46,456 bases of DNA from Flavobacterium sp. (GTDB taxonomy: Bacteria > Bacteroidota > Bacteroidia > Flavobacteriales > Flavobacteriaceae): positions 1 to 46,456 of the forward strand of contig JASLHL010000307.1 in NCBI GenBank assembly GCA_030152225.1, in the 5' to 3' direction. Of the stretch, positions 26,549 through 35,241 are shown one piece after another. The notes beneath the pieces were generated by a model. The model was not told where the DNA came from, did not search any database, and was given only the letters and a program-made list of their open reading frames with translations. The translations under genes were made by a program, and so were the position numbers. Within the stretch, counting starts at the first letter, position 1, and each line of letters begins with the position of its first letter.

Positions 26549-27064
26549 TTATTTAATGTTGAATTTTCGTATGGGATCGTCATTTAACTCTTTGTGTACT
26601 GTTTTGAAACGGTTCAAGCATTCAGTTAGATCTTTTAAAGCCAATGCTTCTTCCGTATTCACTTGGATGATTTGACTTTTCAAAAGCAACAAACTATCCA
26701 GTTGAGTAAACAATAAATTATAATAACTGAAATCTTCTGATTTTTCGGCTTTCACTAGATTTTTTATCTCTTGTACTTGTTTGATAATATACAGTTCTAA
26801 TGCCCCGTCATTTTGCACCTTACCTGTGTTTAATAAGCGCATATAGTAATACACCGTATCCACTTTATTTTGCAAAGTGTATTGTTTGTTCAGCACTGTT
26901 TTATACGCTGTAATATCTCTGCTCACCTGTTTCTTTTGTTGGTCCGAACTTTCAAAAAAAAAGTAGATAACTAGAAAAAAAGCTAAAATTAAAAATATAA
27001 ACTTTGCAAAGAAATAAGTGAATTGTAAATAAATATTCTTATAATTTATACTTTTCAAATACAT
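26549..27064 (-). CDS. tssO: T6SS-iii envelope protein, TssO-like (first gene of operon)
   Basis: This 171-residue protein has one membrane helix near the N-terminus (FFAKFIFLILAFFLVIYFFF). It is followed by a helical, probably periplasmic domain with coiled-coil character (QQKKQVSRDITAYKTVLNKQ, LELYIIKQVQEIKNLVKAEK). It is the first gene of the long T6SS operon and follows the strong promoter candidate at 27109-27138 with a leader of about 38 bases. Length and topology fit TssO. The adjacent gene has the same build, so which of the two is the true TssO cannot be settled by eye. Confidence 0.66.
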   Translation of the reverse strand: MYLKSINYKNIYLQFTYFFAKFIFLILAFFLVIYFFFESSDQQKKQVSRDITAYKTVLNKQYTLQNKVDTVYYYMRLLNTGKVQNDGALELYIIKQVQEIKNLVKAEKSEDFSYYNLLFTQLDSLLLLKSQIIQVNTEEALALKDLTECLNRFKTVHKELNDDPIRKFNIK

Positions 27065-27108
27065 AATAGAACTAATTTAATTTATTTATCACGAATAATA
27101 TAATTAAT

Positions 27109-27138
27109 CAAAATTAGTATTAATTTTATATTATCCAA
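27109..27138 (-). promoter_or_regulatory. Candidate promoter of the T6SS structural operon
   Basis: On the minus strand, TTG (27138-27136) is followed after 19 bases by TAATTTTG (27116-27109), a full match to the Bacteroidota pattern TTG-N19-TAnnTTTG. It lies in the 90-base gap between the operon and the divergent regulator. The -33 element is within 20 bases of the regulator's start codon. Confidence 0.6.
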
Positions 27139-27154
27139 GATAAAAAAAACATAA

Positions 27155-27805
27155 ATGCCAATTAATCTATCCATTTGTGAGTCTGACTTACATTTCAGAA
27201 ATGTAATTATTGAACATATTAATCGTACATTAAACTTCGAATTACTCGATGCGTATGTTAATGGTTATGAACTCGTTAATAGAATAATTTTCAAACAGAA
27301 TAATTTTCTATTAATAGATAGTTTCACCCCTATTATAACTGGTATTGAAGCCATTAAAATTTTGCGAAAAAAAAATAATCAAACACCAATAATAACCTAT
27401 TCACAAGTCTATCAAGCGGATATTCACCAATCATTAAAAGAATATAAAAAGGTCTATTATTGTCAAAAAAACAGTACAGTAATCTTTGCGCTATTACTTG
27501 CTTTACTCCAGGAACAGGAAGATACCTACACCCAACATCTTGATCAATGGAAAAAGAGTACAACTGCGTTTTCTGTCTCCAACATCGATCAACAAAAAGT
27601 CTTTTATCAACCCTCTCTTCTGGAACTACAAATCATCAATCATGCAAGTAAAGGGCTGACCAATAAAGAAATTGGAGCTTTAGTACACCTTAGTGGAAGA
27701 ACTGTTGAGACCTATATCAAAAAGCTTACCCAAAAATTCAAGGTTAAAAATAAAATTCAATTAATTACTTACTGTGTGGAGCAAAACCTACACAATTACA
27801 AGTAA
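27155..27805 (+). CDS. NarL/LuxR-type response regulator, divergent from T6SS operon
   Basis: This 216-residue protein has a receiver domain (residues 1-115) and a LuxR-type helix-turn-helix (about 153-212). In the receiver, Asp55 in LLIDSFTP is the likely phosphoacceptor, with acidic Glu9/Asp11, Thr81 and Lys105 in the usual places. The DNA-binding part reads LTNKEIGALVHLSGRTVETY, then IKKLTQKFKVKNK, a canonical LuxR HTH. No histidine kinase gene is present in the window, so the signal source is unknown. Its divergent position, with a shared 90-base intergenic region holding the T6SS promoter, makes it a likely regulator of the T6SS; this is inference. It converges on sufD, and a bidirectional terminator lies between them. 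Regulators of this type often belong to the BfmR/RcsB group. Confidence 0.85.
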   Translation: MPINLSICESDLHFRNVIIEHINRTLNFELLDAYVNGYELVNRIIFKQNNFLLIDSFTPIITGIEAIKILRKKNNQTPIITYSQVYQADIHQSLKEYKKVYYCQKNSTVIFALLLALLQEQEDTYTQHLDQWKKSTTAFSVSNIDQQKVFYQPSLLELQIINHASKGLTNKEIGALVHLSGRTVETYIKKLTQKFKVKNKIQLITYCVEQNLHNYK

Positions 27806-27962
27806 AAAAAAAGGATTAAGATAAACGATACTAGCTATAACTTTCGCCAATGTGCCCCATGGATAGCCTACAGATCCATTATCTTCGTTTTAAAGCACTT
27901 TCTCCTTTGTCAGAGCTAAGATTACTACAATCGAATTTAAACGCTTAAAACAGGGGAAATAA

Positions 27963-27998
27963 AAAAGGGTAGTTAACCCATCGTTAACTACCCTTTTG
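27963..27998. terminator. Bidirectional terminator between regulator and sufD
   Basis: A perfect inverted repeat has the arms AAAAGGGTAGTTAAC and GTTAACTACCCTTTT, with a five-base loop, A-rich before and T-rich after. It sits 20 bases downstream of the sufD stop (minus strand) and can also stop the regulator transcript (plus strand). Because it lies directly after sufD, no further suf gene follows in this operon. Confidence 0.9.
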
Positions 27999-28018
27999 TT
28001 ATGTTGAATACTTAAATA

Positions 28019-29338
28019 TTAAATATCAAATCCCATAGATACTCCAAGTTTAGAAGCAATTACTTTTGCCACTTTGCCTTTCAATTCTGGAATTTTTACC
28101 GATTCCATTACTTCATCTGTAAAGGCATACATCAACAATGCTTTTGCCTCTTTTTGAGGAATACCACGTTGACGCATATAGAACATTGCTTCTTCATCTA
28201 ATTGACCGATGGTACAACCATGCGAACAGCGAACGTCATCTGCGAAGATTTCCAGCTGTGGTTTTGTATACACTTGTGCTTTATCGCTCAACAAGATATT
28301 GTTACTCTGTTGGAAACCATCTGTTTTTTGAGCAATCTTATCCACATAAATCTTTCCATTGAAAACACCTATTGAATTGTCATCATACAATCCTTTATAA
28401 TTTTGGTGACTTTCACAGTTTGGACTATCATGAGAAACCAAGGTATAGTGATCCACGTGTTGTTTACCTCCAATTAGCGTAATCCCTTTCATCGTACTGT
28501 CAATACGCTCTCCATCTTGATAGAAATTCAAGTTGTTTCGCGTTAACTTACCTCCAAAAGAAAACGTGTGTACTGATACTCTACTCTCTTGTTTTTGTTT
28601 GATGAAGGTATTGTCAATCAATGTCCCTGTATCTAAGTCATTTTGCAATTTATAGAAATCGACAATTGCGCGTTTGTGACTAAAGATCTCCGTAACTGAA
28701 TTGGTAAATACACTGCAATCGTCTAAACTTTGGTGACGTTCTAAGATTTGAACATGTGCATTTTCACCCACGATAACTAAATTACGCGGTTGAACCAATA
28801 AAGCTTGTTCACCTGAAGTAGACAAATAAATAATTTCAATCGGTTTAGAAACTACTTTGCTCTTAGGAATATTAATAAATGCTCCTTCTACTGCATAAGC
28901 CGAATTTAAAGCCGTTAAGCTGTCGTTTTTATCTGCAATGGTATTGTAGTAATTGTCAATCACCATTTTATACTTCGGCTTAGTCAAAGCCGCTGACATC
29001 AAACAAACATCTAAACCATCATGTGTAGTAGACGATAAATGCGAACTGAATACGCCATTGATAAATACCAATTTATACGTATCAGAATCACTTAAAAAGT
29101 ACTGTTTAACTTCTTTGTATTCGATTGCTACCTCTTTCTTGGGAACCACACAAAAATCTTGTTTTAAGATTGAATTCAACGAAGTATATTTCCACGCTTC
29201 ATCTTTTTTTGTAGGGAATCCCTTATCTTCAAAAGTCTTTAGTCCTTCTACGCGAATTTTGTGTAGCGTATCATGCTCACCACTTAATTGCTGTTCGAAA
29301 GCAACAAAAGACGTTATTAATTTATCTTTAAGTTCCAT
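28019..29338 (-). CDS. sufD: Fe-S cluster assembly protein SufD
   Basis: SufD is the SufB partner in the SufBC2D scaffold that assembles iron-sulfur clusters in the cytoplasm. The 439-residue product opens with a helical region ending in PTKKDEAWKYTSL (the family motif E-x-W-K-Y-T). A right-handed beta-helix follows (GENAHVQILERHQSLDDCSV, HVDHYTLVSHDSPNCESHQN), then the C-terminal FADDVRCSHGCTIGQLDEEA segment with the conserved R-C-S-H-G. Its length and position after sufC are standard. A terminator follows the stop; sufS, which often comes next, is not in the window. Confidence 0.96.
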   Translation of the reverse strand: MELKDKLITSFVAFEQQLSGEHDTLHKIRVEGLKTFEDKGFPTKKDEAWKYTSLNSILKQDFCVVPKKEVAIEYKEVKQYFLSDSDTYKLVFINGVFSSHLSSTTHDGLDVCLMSAALTKPKYKMVIDNYYNTIADKNDSLTALNSAYAVEGAFINIPKSKVVSKPIEIIYLSTSGEQALLVQPRNLVIVGENAHVQILERHQSLDDCSVFTNSVTEIFSHKRAIVDFYKLQNDLDTGTLIDNTFIKQKQESRVSVHTFSFGGKLTRNNLNFYQDGERIDSTMKGITLIGGKQHVDHYTLVSHDSPNCESHQNYKGLYDDNSIGVFNGKIYVDKIAQKTDGFQQSNNILLSDKAQVYTKPQLEIFADDVRCSHGCTIGQLDEEAMFYMRQRGIPQKEAKALLMYAFTDEVMESVKIPELKGKVAKVIASKLGVSMGFDI

Positions 29339-29393
29339 ATTCCTTATTTACCTATTAGATTAAAATGACTGTATACTGTAACCAATCGCAAGA

Positions 29394-30140
29394 TTATAGC
29401 GATTCTTTAATCCAGTCGTATCCTTTTTCTTCTAATTCTAAGGCTAATTCTTTTCCTCCTGTTTTTACAATTTTTCCGTCGTATAAAACGTGTACAAAAT
29501 CAGGAACGATATACTCTAACAAGCGTTGGTAGTGCGTAATTAAGATTACGGCATTATCTTCGCTTTTTAATTTATTTACTCCATTAGCTACAATGCGCAA
29601 TGCATCGATATCTAGTCCTGAGTCTGTTTCATCTAAGATAGCAAGTTTAGGTTCTAACATCGCCATTTGAAAAATCTCATTACGCTTTTTCTCTCCTCCA
29701 GAGAATCCTTCATTCAACGAACGCGATAAGAATTTTCTATCGATTTCAAGTAATTCTGATTTTTCCTTGATCTTTTTCAACATTTCATTCGCAGGCATCT
29801 CCTCTTCTCCTTTTGCTTTTTTCGCTTCGTTGATGGCTGTTTTAATGAAATTCGTTACGGAAACTCCCGGAATTTCAACTGGGTATTGAAAAGATAAAAA
29901 CACGCCTTTGTGTGCTCTTTCTTCAGGAGCTAATTCACCTAACTCTTCTCCTTCCAATAACATTTCACCTTCCGTTACTTCAAAAGCCTCATTTCCAGCA
30001 ATTACAGAAGATAATGTACTTTTACCAGCACCGTTAGGTCCCATAATTGCGTGAACTTCACCTGCCTTTACTTCTAAATTAATTCCTTTTAATATTTCTT
30101 TATTTTCAACACTTGCGTGTAGGTTTTTTATCTGTAACAT
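29394..30140 (-). CDS. sufC: Fe-S cluster assembly ATPase SufC
   Basis: This 248-residue ABC-type ATPase drives conformational change of the SufBD scaffold. Seen are Walker [10 protein letters not shown] (residues about 34-42), the ABC signature FSGGEKKR, Walker [17 protein letters not shown] and the H-loop LITHYQRLL. The family variant SGGEKKRNE is specific for SufC. It lies between sufB and sufD with gaps of about 60 bases on each side. No membrane-spanning partner is present, as expected for a soluble ABC protein. Confidence 0.97.
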   Translation of the reverse strand: MLQIKNLHASVENKEILKGINLEVKAGEVHAIMGPNGAGKSTLSSVIAGNEAFEVTEGEMLLEGEELGELAPEERAHKGVFLSFQYPVEIPGVSVTNFIKTAINEAKKAKGEEEMPANEMLKKIKEKSELLEIDRKFLSRSLNEGFSGGEKKRNEIFQMAMLEPKLAILDETDSGLDIDALRIVANGVNKLKSEDNAVILITHYQRLLEYIVPDFVHVLYDGKIVKTGGKELALELEEKGYDWIKESL

Positions 30141-30200
30141 AAACTGTTTGTTATTTTAAATTTGTAATGATACGAAATGCCTTCATTAGTTTATAGTGGA

Positions 30201-31649
30201 TTAACCCACACTTCCTTCTAATGAAATCTCTAGTAATTTTTGTGCTTCTACAGCGAACTCCATCGGTAATTTGTTCAATACTTCTTTTGAGAAACCATTG
30301 ACAATCAAAGCAATTGCTTTCTCAGTTGAAATTCCACGTTGGTTACAATAGAAAATCTGATCTTCACCAATTTTACTTGTTGTTGCTTCGTGTTCAATTT
30401 GAGCTGTTGAATTTCTTGCCTCAATGTAAGGGAAAGTATGGGCCCCACATTCGTTACCCATTAACAATGAATCACATTGAGAAAAGTTTCTAGCGTTTTC
30501 GGCACGAGGACCTACTTGCACTAAACCGCGATAACTATTTTGAGATTTACCAGCTGAAATACCTTTCGATATAATAGTCGATTTCGTATTCTTACCTAAG
30601 TGAATCATTTTTGTTCCTGTATCCGCCTGTTGGAAATTATTAGTAACCGCAACAGAATAAAATTCTCCTACAGAATTATCTCCTTTCAATATACAAGAAG
30701 GATATTTCCATGTTACTGCTGATCCAGTTTCTACCTGCGTCCAAGAGATCTTAGCATTGGTTTCACACAATCCGCGTTTTGTTACGAAGTTGAACACGCC
30801 TCCTTTACCTCCTTTGTCTCCAGGATACCAGTTTTGAACTGTAGAGTACTTGATTTCAGCATCGTCTAAAGCGATCAATTCAACCACAGCAGCGTGCAAC
30901 TGATTCTCGTCGCGAGACGGTGCAGTACATCCCTCTAAATAAGAAACATAACTTCCTTCATCTGCAATAACTAACGTACGCTCAAATTGACCTGTTCCCG
31001 CTTGATTAATACGGAAATACGTCGATAATTCCATCGGACAACGAACGCCTTTAGGAATATAACAGAACGATCCGTCAGAGAATACTGCTGAATTTAATGC
31101 AGCATAGAAATTATCCGTTTGCGGCACTACAGTTCCCAAATATTTTTTTACTAATTCGGGATATTCTCTAATCGCTTCAGAAATAGAACAGAATATAATT
31201 CCCTTTTCTGCTAAGGTTTCTTTAAATGTCGTAGCCACAGAAACGGAATCCATTACAATATCTATTGCAACACCAGACAAACGTTTTTGTTCGTCTATTG
31301 AAATACCTAATTTGTTGAACGTCTCCAATAATTCTGGATCAACTTCATCTAAACTTTTGTATTTATCTTTACTTTTTGGTGCTGAATAATACGAAATAGC
31401 TTGGAAATCTGGCTTTTCATACTGCACATTGGCCCATTCCGGTTCTGTCATCTCTTTCCAGATACGGAACGATTCTAACCTCCAGTTTGTCATCCATTCA
31501 GGCTCTTCTTTTTTAGCAGAAATAGCTCTGACGATCTCTTCATTCAATCCAATCGGAAATGTTTCAGATTCTATATCTGTATAGAATCCATACTCATACT
31601 CCTTACCTTCTAATTCTTTTTTTAAATCTTCTTCTGTATACTTGCTCAT
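30201..31649 (-). CDS. sufB: Fe-S cluster assembly protein SufB
   Basis: The 482-residue product is the main scaffold subunit. Conserved blocks are [60 protein letters not shown] with [30 protein letters not shown] and [20 protein letters not shown], with the family Cys and His residues in place. It lies 88 bases downstream of the A-type carrier gene and 60 bases upstream of sufC. This is the expected operon order carrier-B-C-D of Flavobacteriia. Confidence 0.97.
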   Translation of the reverse strand: MSKYTEEDLKKELEGKEYEYGFYTDIESETFPIGLNEEIVRAISAKKEEPEWMTNWRLESFRIWKEMTEPEWANVQYEKPDFQAISYYSAPKSKDKYKSLDEVDPELLETFNKLGISIDEQKRLSGVAIDIVMDSVSVATTFKETLAEKGIIFCSISEAIREYPELVKKYLGTVVPQTDNFYAALNSAVFSDGSFCYIPKGVRCPMELSTYFRINQAGTGQFERTLVIADEGSYVSYLEGCTAPSRDENQLHAAVVELIALDDAEIKYSTVQNWYPGDKGGKGGVFNFVTKRGLCETNAKISWTQVETGSAVTWKYPSCILKGDNSVGEFYSVAVTNNFQQADTGTKMIHLGKNTKSTIISKGISAGKSQNSYRGLVQVGPRAENARNFSQCDSLLMGNECGAHTFPYIEARNSTAQIEHEATTSKIGEDQIFYCNQRGISTEKAIALIVNGFSKEVLNKLPMEFAVEAQKLLEISLEGSVG

Positions 31650-31737
31650 ATATTGGTACTTAAAAGCAATTATTACCTGCTTCTACATTAGACTTTACTT
31701 TGGTAAAAGGGAAGATTGAGTTCTTCCCTTTTTTGTA

Positions 31738-32067
31738 CTATAAAGAAAAACTTTCTCCACAACCGCAAGTTCTACTTGCATTCGGGTTGTTAAAGTAGAA
31801 ACCTTTTCCATTTAACCCTCCTGAATATTCAAGAGTTGTTCCTACTAAATACAAAAAGCTTTTTTTATCAACAGCAATCTTCACCCCGTTATCTTCAAAA
31901 ACTTGATCTGTTTCTGCAATTTCACGGTCAAATTTCAATTGGTACGATAAGCCGGAACATCCGCCGCTTTCTACCCCTACACGTACGTAATCTTTTTTGG
32001 AATCGAATCCTTCATCTTCCATCAAAAGAGCGACGCGTTTACTTGCTATATCTGAAACTTTTATCAT
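31738..32067 (-). CDS. A-type Fe-S cluster carrier (SufA/IscA/ErpA family)
   Basis: This 109-residue HesB-like protein accepts Fe-S clusters from SufBCD and delivers them to apo-proteins. The three Cys ligands of the family are visible: one in VESGGCSGLSYQ (about residue 38) and two in CGCGES near the C-terminus. It heads the suf operon and would be expressed with it. The exact paralogue (SufA, IscA or ErpA) cannot be decided by eye, so no symbol is given. A promoter-like TACCTTTG lies about 40 bases upstream. Confidence 0.92.
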   Translation of the reverse strand: MIKVSDIASKRVALLMEDEGFDSKKDYVRVGVESGGCSGLSYQLKFDREIAETDQVFEDNGVKIAVDKKSFLYLVGTTLEYSGGLNGKGFYFNNPNASRTCGCGESFSL

Positions 32068-32105
32068 ACGTTTTACTTAAAATAGATTAATTCTATACCG
32101 ATGGA

Positions 32106-32113
32106 CAAAGGTA
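32106..32113 (-). promoter_or_regulatory. Candidate -7 element of the suf operon promoter
   Basis: The minus strand reads TACCTTTG (TAnnTTTG), placed to give a leader of about 30 bases before the A-type carrier ATG at 32067. No TTG is seen at the expected -33 position, so this is a half match. Confidence 0.4.
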
Positions 32114-32610
32114 TTATAAAAAAATGGTTTCTAACACTAACTAACATATTTATAACGATTAGAAGTTTTAATACTAAAATCGATAAAATCTATTGTTCTA
32201 AACCATTTTTAATTACTTATTACGCAGTAGATTATCAAATTTACTACCAAATCAAAATCCGTTTAATACAGGAAATAAATTCTTTTTCTATTTAAAAAGC
32301 TTTCGTTACAAATTTCGCATCTAATTTTGGATATACAAGACACAAAAAAAAGAAAGGATTGAACAAATCCAAGAAAAGCATTTTTTTTCCTTCTTAGAGG
32401 TAAAATACTTTTTTTCAACGCTTTAAATACTAAGCATAAAAATGAGACATTACGTTTTATTTTTATGCTTTTTTAGGCGAATCTTCTGCTTTATTTTTCT
32501 GTTGATTTATGACCAATAGAACTTTTTTTGCCCTAGGAAATCCAATTCCTATACCCTTCCTTTTGCATAAATTTCTTACTTTGCATCCATCACATGTAAA
32601 ACAAGTCGAT
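32114..32610. other. AT-rich intergenic region between suf operon and MBL gene
   Basis: No gene is supported in this stretch. It holds a 10-base inverted repeat (32434-32443 with 32459-32468, GCATAAAAAT/ATTTTTATGC) followed by six T on the plus strand. A TACTTTG element at 32577-32583 is close to the Bacteroidota -7 consensus and may serve the MBL gene. Short open frames here look random. Confidence 0.5.
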
Positions 32611-33471
32611 ATGAAATTATACAGCATAGAAAGTGGTAACTTTAAATTAGATGGTGGTGCTATGTTTGGTGTGGTTCCCAAATCCCTTTGGAACCGAACC
32701 AATCCCGCCGATGCAAACAATCAAATTGATCTAGGGGCGCGTTTACTCCTACTTGAAGAGGGCAATCGACTCCTACTCTTCGATACAGGTATGGGCAACA
32801 AACAATCGGACAAATTCTTTGGATACTACGCACTATGGGGTAATCATACAGTAGAAAAATCACTGGCACAACACGGCTTTCATCCTGATGATATTACGGA
32901 TGTATTCTTGACGCATCTTCACTTTGATCATGTAGGTGGTGCAGTGAATTGGAATGCAAATAGAACGGGTTATGTCAATGCCTTTAAAAATGCGCGTTAT
33001 TGGTCAAACGAAGAGCATTGGCAATGGGCAACCCACCCCAACGCAAGAGAAAAAGCGTCTTTTTTACCTGAGAATATACTGCCCATTCAAGAAAGTGGAG
33101 CCTTGCATTTTATCGCTAGAGGCAACACTGACTACCTAGCGGAAACGGATTTGGGTTGTTCGATTTTCTTTGCCGATGGACACACAGAGAAGCAAATGAT
33201 TCCCATACTCAACTACAAGGGACGCAAATTGGCCTTTGCTGCCGATCTTCTACCAACAGCAGGTCATGTACCCTTGCCCTATGTAATGGGATATGACACC
33301 AGACCTTTGTTAACTTTAAGTGAAAAAGAAAAATTTTTAAAAATGGCAGCTGACGAAAACTGGTTGCTATTCTTAGAACATGATGCACATAACGAAATAA
33401 TTACAGTACAACACACCGAAAAAGGAGTGCGTTTAAATGAAATTTTCAAGGCATCAGATATCTTAATTTAA
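32611..33471 (+). CDS. MBL-fold metallo-hydrolase
   Basis: This is a 286-residue product from the ATG at 32611. That start is chosen because MKLYSIESGNFKLDGGAMFG is the family's normal N-terminus; 34 upstream in-frame codons look unrelated. The zinc motif THLHFDH (His102, His104, Asp106, His107) is present, with later ligands likely in FFADGHTEKQ (Asp/His), AADLLPT and LFLEHD. This metallo-beta-lactamase superfamily group, with the N-terminal lactonase-like G-A-M-F-G, includes quorum-quenching-type lactonases, but the substrate is unknown. There is no signal peptide, so it is cytoplasmic. It is followed 73 bases later by a subtilisin-family gene; co-transcription is possible. Confidence 0.88.
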   Translation: MKLYSIESGNFKLDGGAMFGVVPKSLWNRTNPADANNQIDLGARLLLLEEGNRLLLFDTGMGNKQSDKFFGYYALWGNHTVEKSLAQHGFHPDDITDVFLTHLHFDHVGGAVNWNANRTGYVNAFKNARYWSNEEHWQWATHPNAREKASFLPENILPIQESGALHFIARGNTDYLAETDLGCSIFFADGHTEKQMIPILNYKGRKLAFAADLLPTAGHVPLPYVMGYDTRPLLTLSEKEKFLKMAADENWLLFLEHDAHNEIITVQHTEKGVRLNEIFKASDILI

Positions 33472-33544
33472 TGTTAAGCCTAAAGTTTTCAACTAATTAA
33501 ATACTATTTTTATCGGTCTTAAACGAATTTTAAAAAAAAGAACA

Positions 33545-35158
33545 ATGCGTTTGATTAAACCAATTTACCTATCAGCAGCCTTAGCTTTTGCTCTTGCTAG
33601 CTGTGGAGGCTCAAAAGCGATTATACAACAGCCTATTTCAAATGTAGATCAATTACCTACAAGAAGTAGTGACTTATCAGAAGAACAATTAAAGAGATGG
33701 AGTCATTTAGACATCCTTAGAGATACTGTGCCTGGCATGTCTGTTGATCGTGCCTATGAAGAACTATTAAAAGGAAAAAAACTTCCTAAAAAGGTAGTTG
33801 TTGGCGTAATTGACTCGGGAATCGAAATTGATCACGATGACTTAAAAACTCAAGTTTGGACAAATCCAAATGAAATTGCAGGTAACCATATTGACGATGA
33901 CAACAATGGCTATATAGACGATATTCACGGTTGGAACTTCTTAGGAAAGTCTGTACATGAAAATGTAGAAATGGTTCGCGTAGTTCGCAGAGGTAATGAT
34001 GGATCTGATCAGTACCAAAGAGCAGTAAAAGAATTGGCGAAAGAAATCCAAGAAGCAAAAGAAATCCAAGTTAGAGCGGATATGTTGATGCGTGCGAACG
34101 AAAGGTTAGCCACTTTCTTAGGTAAAAAAGACTATACCTTGGCAGACCTAAACGCAATTGGCGATGATGCATCCGAAGAAATTCTACACTCTAAAAAAGT
34201 AATCGCTAATATTTTAAACAATGGACGTGAGCTTTCTTGGTTAGAAACATACAAAAACTATGGGGATAGCAAGTTAAAATATCACTTAAACATTGACTTC
34301 AATGGACGTGAATTGGTAGGTGATGATCACGCGAATATAGACGATCGTATCTATGGAGATAACGATGTAATCGGTCCAGATCGAGACGAAGCTAAACACG
34401 GAACACATGTTTCGGGAATTATTGCACAAACGAGACACAATAAACTAGGTGGAGATGGTGTTGCATCAGAGGTTGCAGAAATCATGGCTTTACGCGCTGT
34501 TCCTGATGGAGATGAGTACGATAAAGATATCGCTTTAGCTATTCGCTATGCTGCTGATAATGGAGCCAAAGTAATCAATGGTAGTTTTGGAAAATACTTT
34601 GAAGAAAACAGCCAATGGGTACGTGATGCAATCCAATACGCAGAATCAAAAGACGTATTAATCGTTGTAGCAGCTGGAAATGACGCTATGGATTTAAACA
34701 TCGAAGGTGGAGTGGAACGCTATCCAAATGACAACGTAAAAATGGGACCTGAAGTAGCAAGCAACTTCTTAGTTGTAGGAGCGTTAAACCCTAAATTCGG
34801 AAAAAATATGGTTGCGACTTTCTCAAATTACGGACACTATGACGTTGACGTATTTGCACCTGGAGTAAAAATTTACGCAACAACACCGAATAATACTTAC
34901 GAATACTTACAAGGAACGTCAATGGCATCGCCAAACGTAGCTGGAGTTGCTGCATTGGTTAGAGCGTACTATCCTGAATTTACAGCAGCTGAAGTGAAAA
35001 AAATTATCATGGATTCTGGTGTAGCTGTAAATATTGATGTCGTTGTTGGGGAGAAAAAAGAAGTGCGTAATTTCAATTCAATTTCTACTTCTGGAAAATT
35101 TGTTAATGCATACAATGCCTTGCTTTTAGCTGAAAAGTTGGCTAAGGCAAAAAAATAA
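33545..35158 (+). CDS. Subtilisin-like S8 family peptidase lipoprotein
   Basis: This 537-residue protein has a lipoprotein signal (LAFALASC, Cys20), so it is probably anchored in the outer membrane or periplasmic leaflet. The catalytic triad is intact: Asp90 in GVIDSGIEIDH, His285 in KHGTHVSGIIAQ and Ser459 in GTSMASPNVAG, with the oxyanion Asn in VVAAGNDAM. An insertion of about 170 residues between Asp90 and His285 (helical, with QYQRAVKELAKEIQEAKEIQ) is larger than in plain subtilisins. A DDDNNGYIDDIHGWNF segment may bind calcium. A terminator follows. The natural substrate is unknown. Confidence 0.94.
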   Translation: MRLIKPIYLSAALAFALASCGGSKAIIQQPISNVDQLPTRSSDLSEEQLKRWSHLDILRDTVPGMSVDRAYEELLKGKKLPKKVVVGVIDSGIEIDHDDLKTQVWTNPNEIAGNHIDDDNNGYIDDIHGWNFLGKSVHENVEMVRVVRRGNDGSDQYQRAVKELAKEIQEAKEIQVRADMLMRANERLATFLGKKDYTLADLNAIGDDASEEILHSKKVIANILNNGRELSWLETYKNYGDSKLKYHLNIDFNGRELVGDDHANIDDRIYGDNDVIGPDRDEAKHGTHVSGIIAQTRHNKLGGDGVASEVAEIMALRAVPDGDEYDKDIALAIRYAADNGAKVINGSFGKYFEENSQWVRDAIQYAESKDVLIVVAAGNDAMDLNIEGGVERYPNDNVKMGPEVASNFLVVGALNPKFGKNMVATFSNYGHYDVDVFAPGVKIYATTPNNTYEYLQGTSMASPNVAGVAALVRAYYPEFTAAEVKKIIMDSGVAVNIDVVVGEKKEVRNFNSISTSGKFVNAYNALLLAEKLAKAKK

Positions 35159-35190
35159 TATTTTTCTTCTAATCAGGAAAAAAATCCTAT

Positions 35191-35230
35191 ACTCCACAAC
35201 TTAGTTCTTCTTTGTTGTGGAGTTTTAATT
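35191..35230 (+). terminator. Terminator after S8 peptidase gene
   Basis: A hairpin of ACTCCACAAC (35191-35200) and GTTGTGGAGT (35214-35223) is followed by TTTAATTT. It ends 12 bases before the M1 peptidase ATG, so the two genes are probably transcribed separately. Confidence 0.8.
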
Positions 35231-35241
35231 TAAAGTAACAT

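Noticed and set aside
32101..32295. 64-codon plus-strand frame between suf and the MBL gene.
   Set aside because: It is a low-complexity AT-rich translation, it starts on the suf promoter element, and no recognisable protein is encoded.
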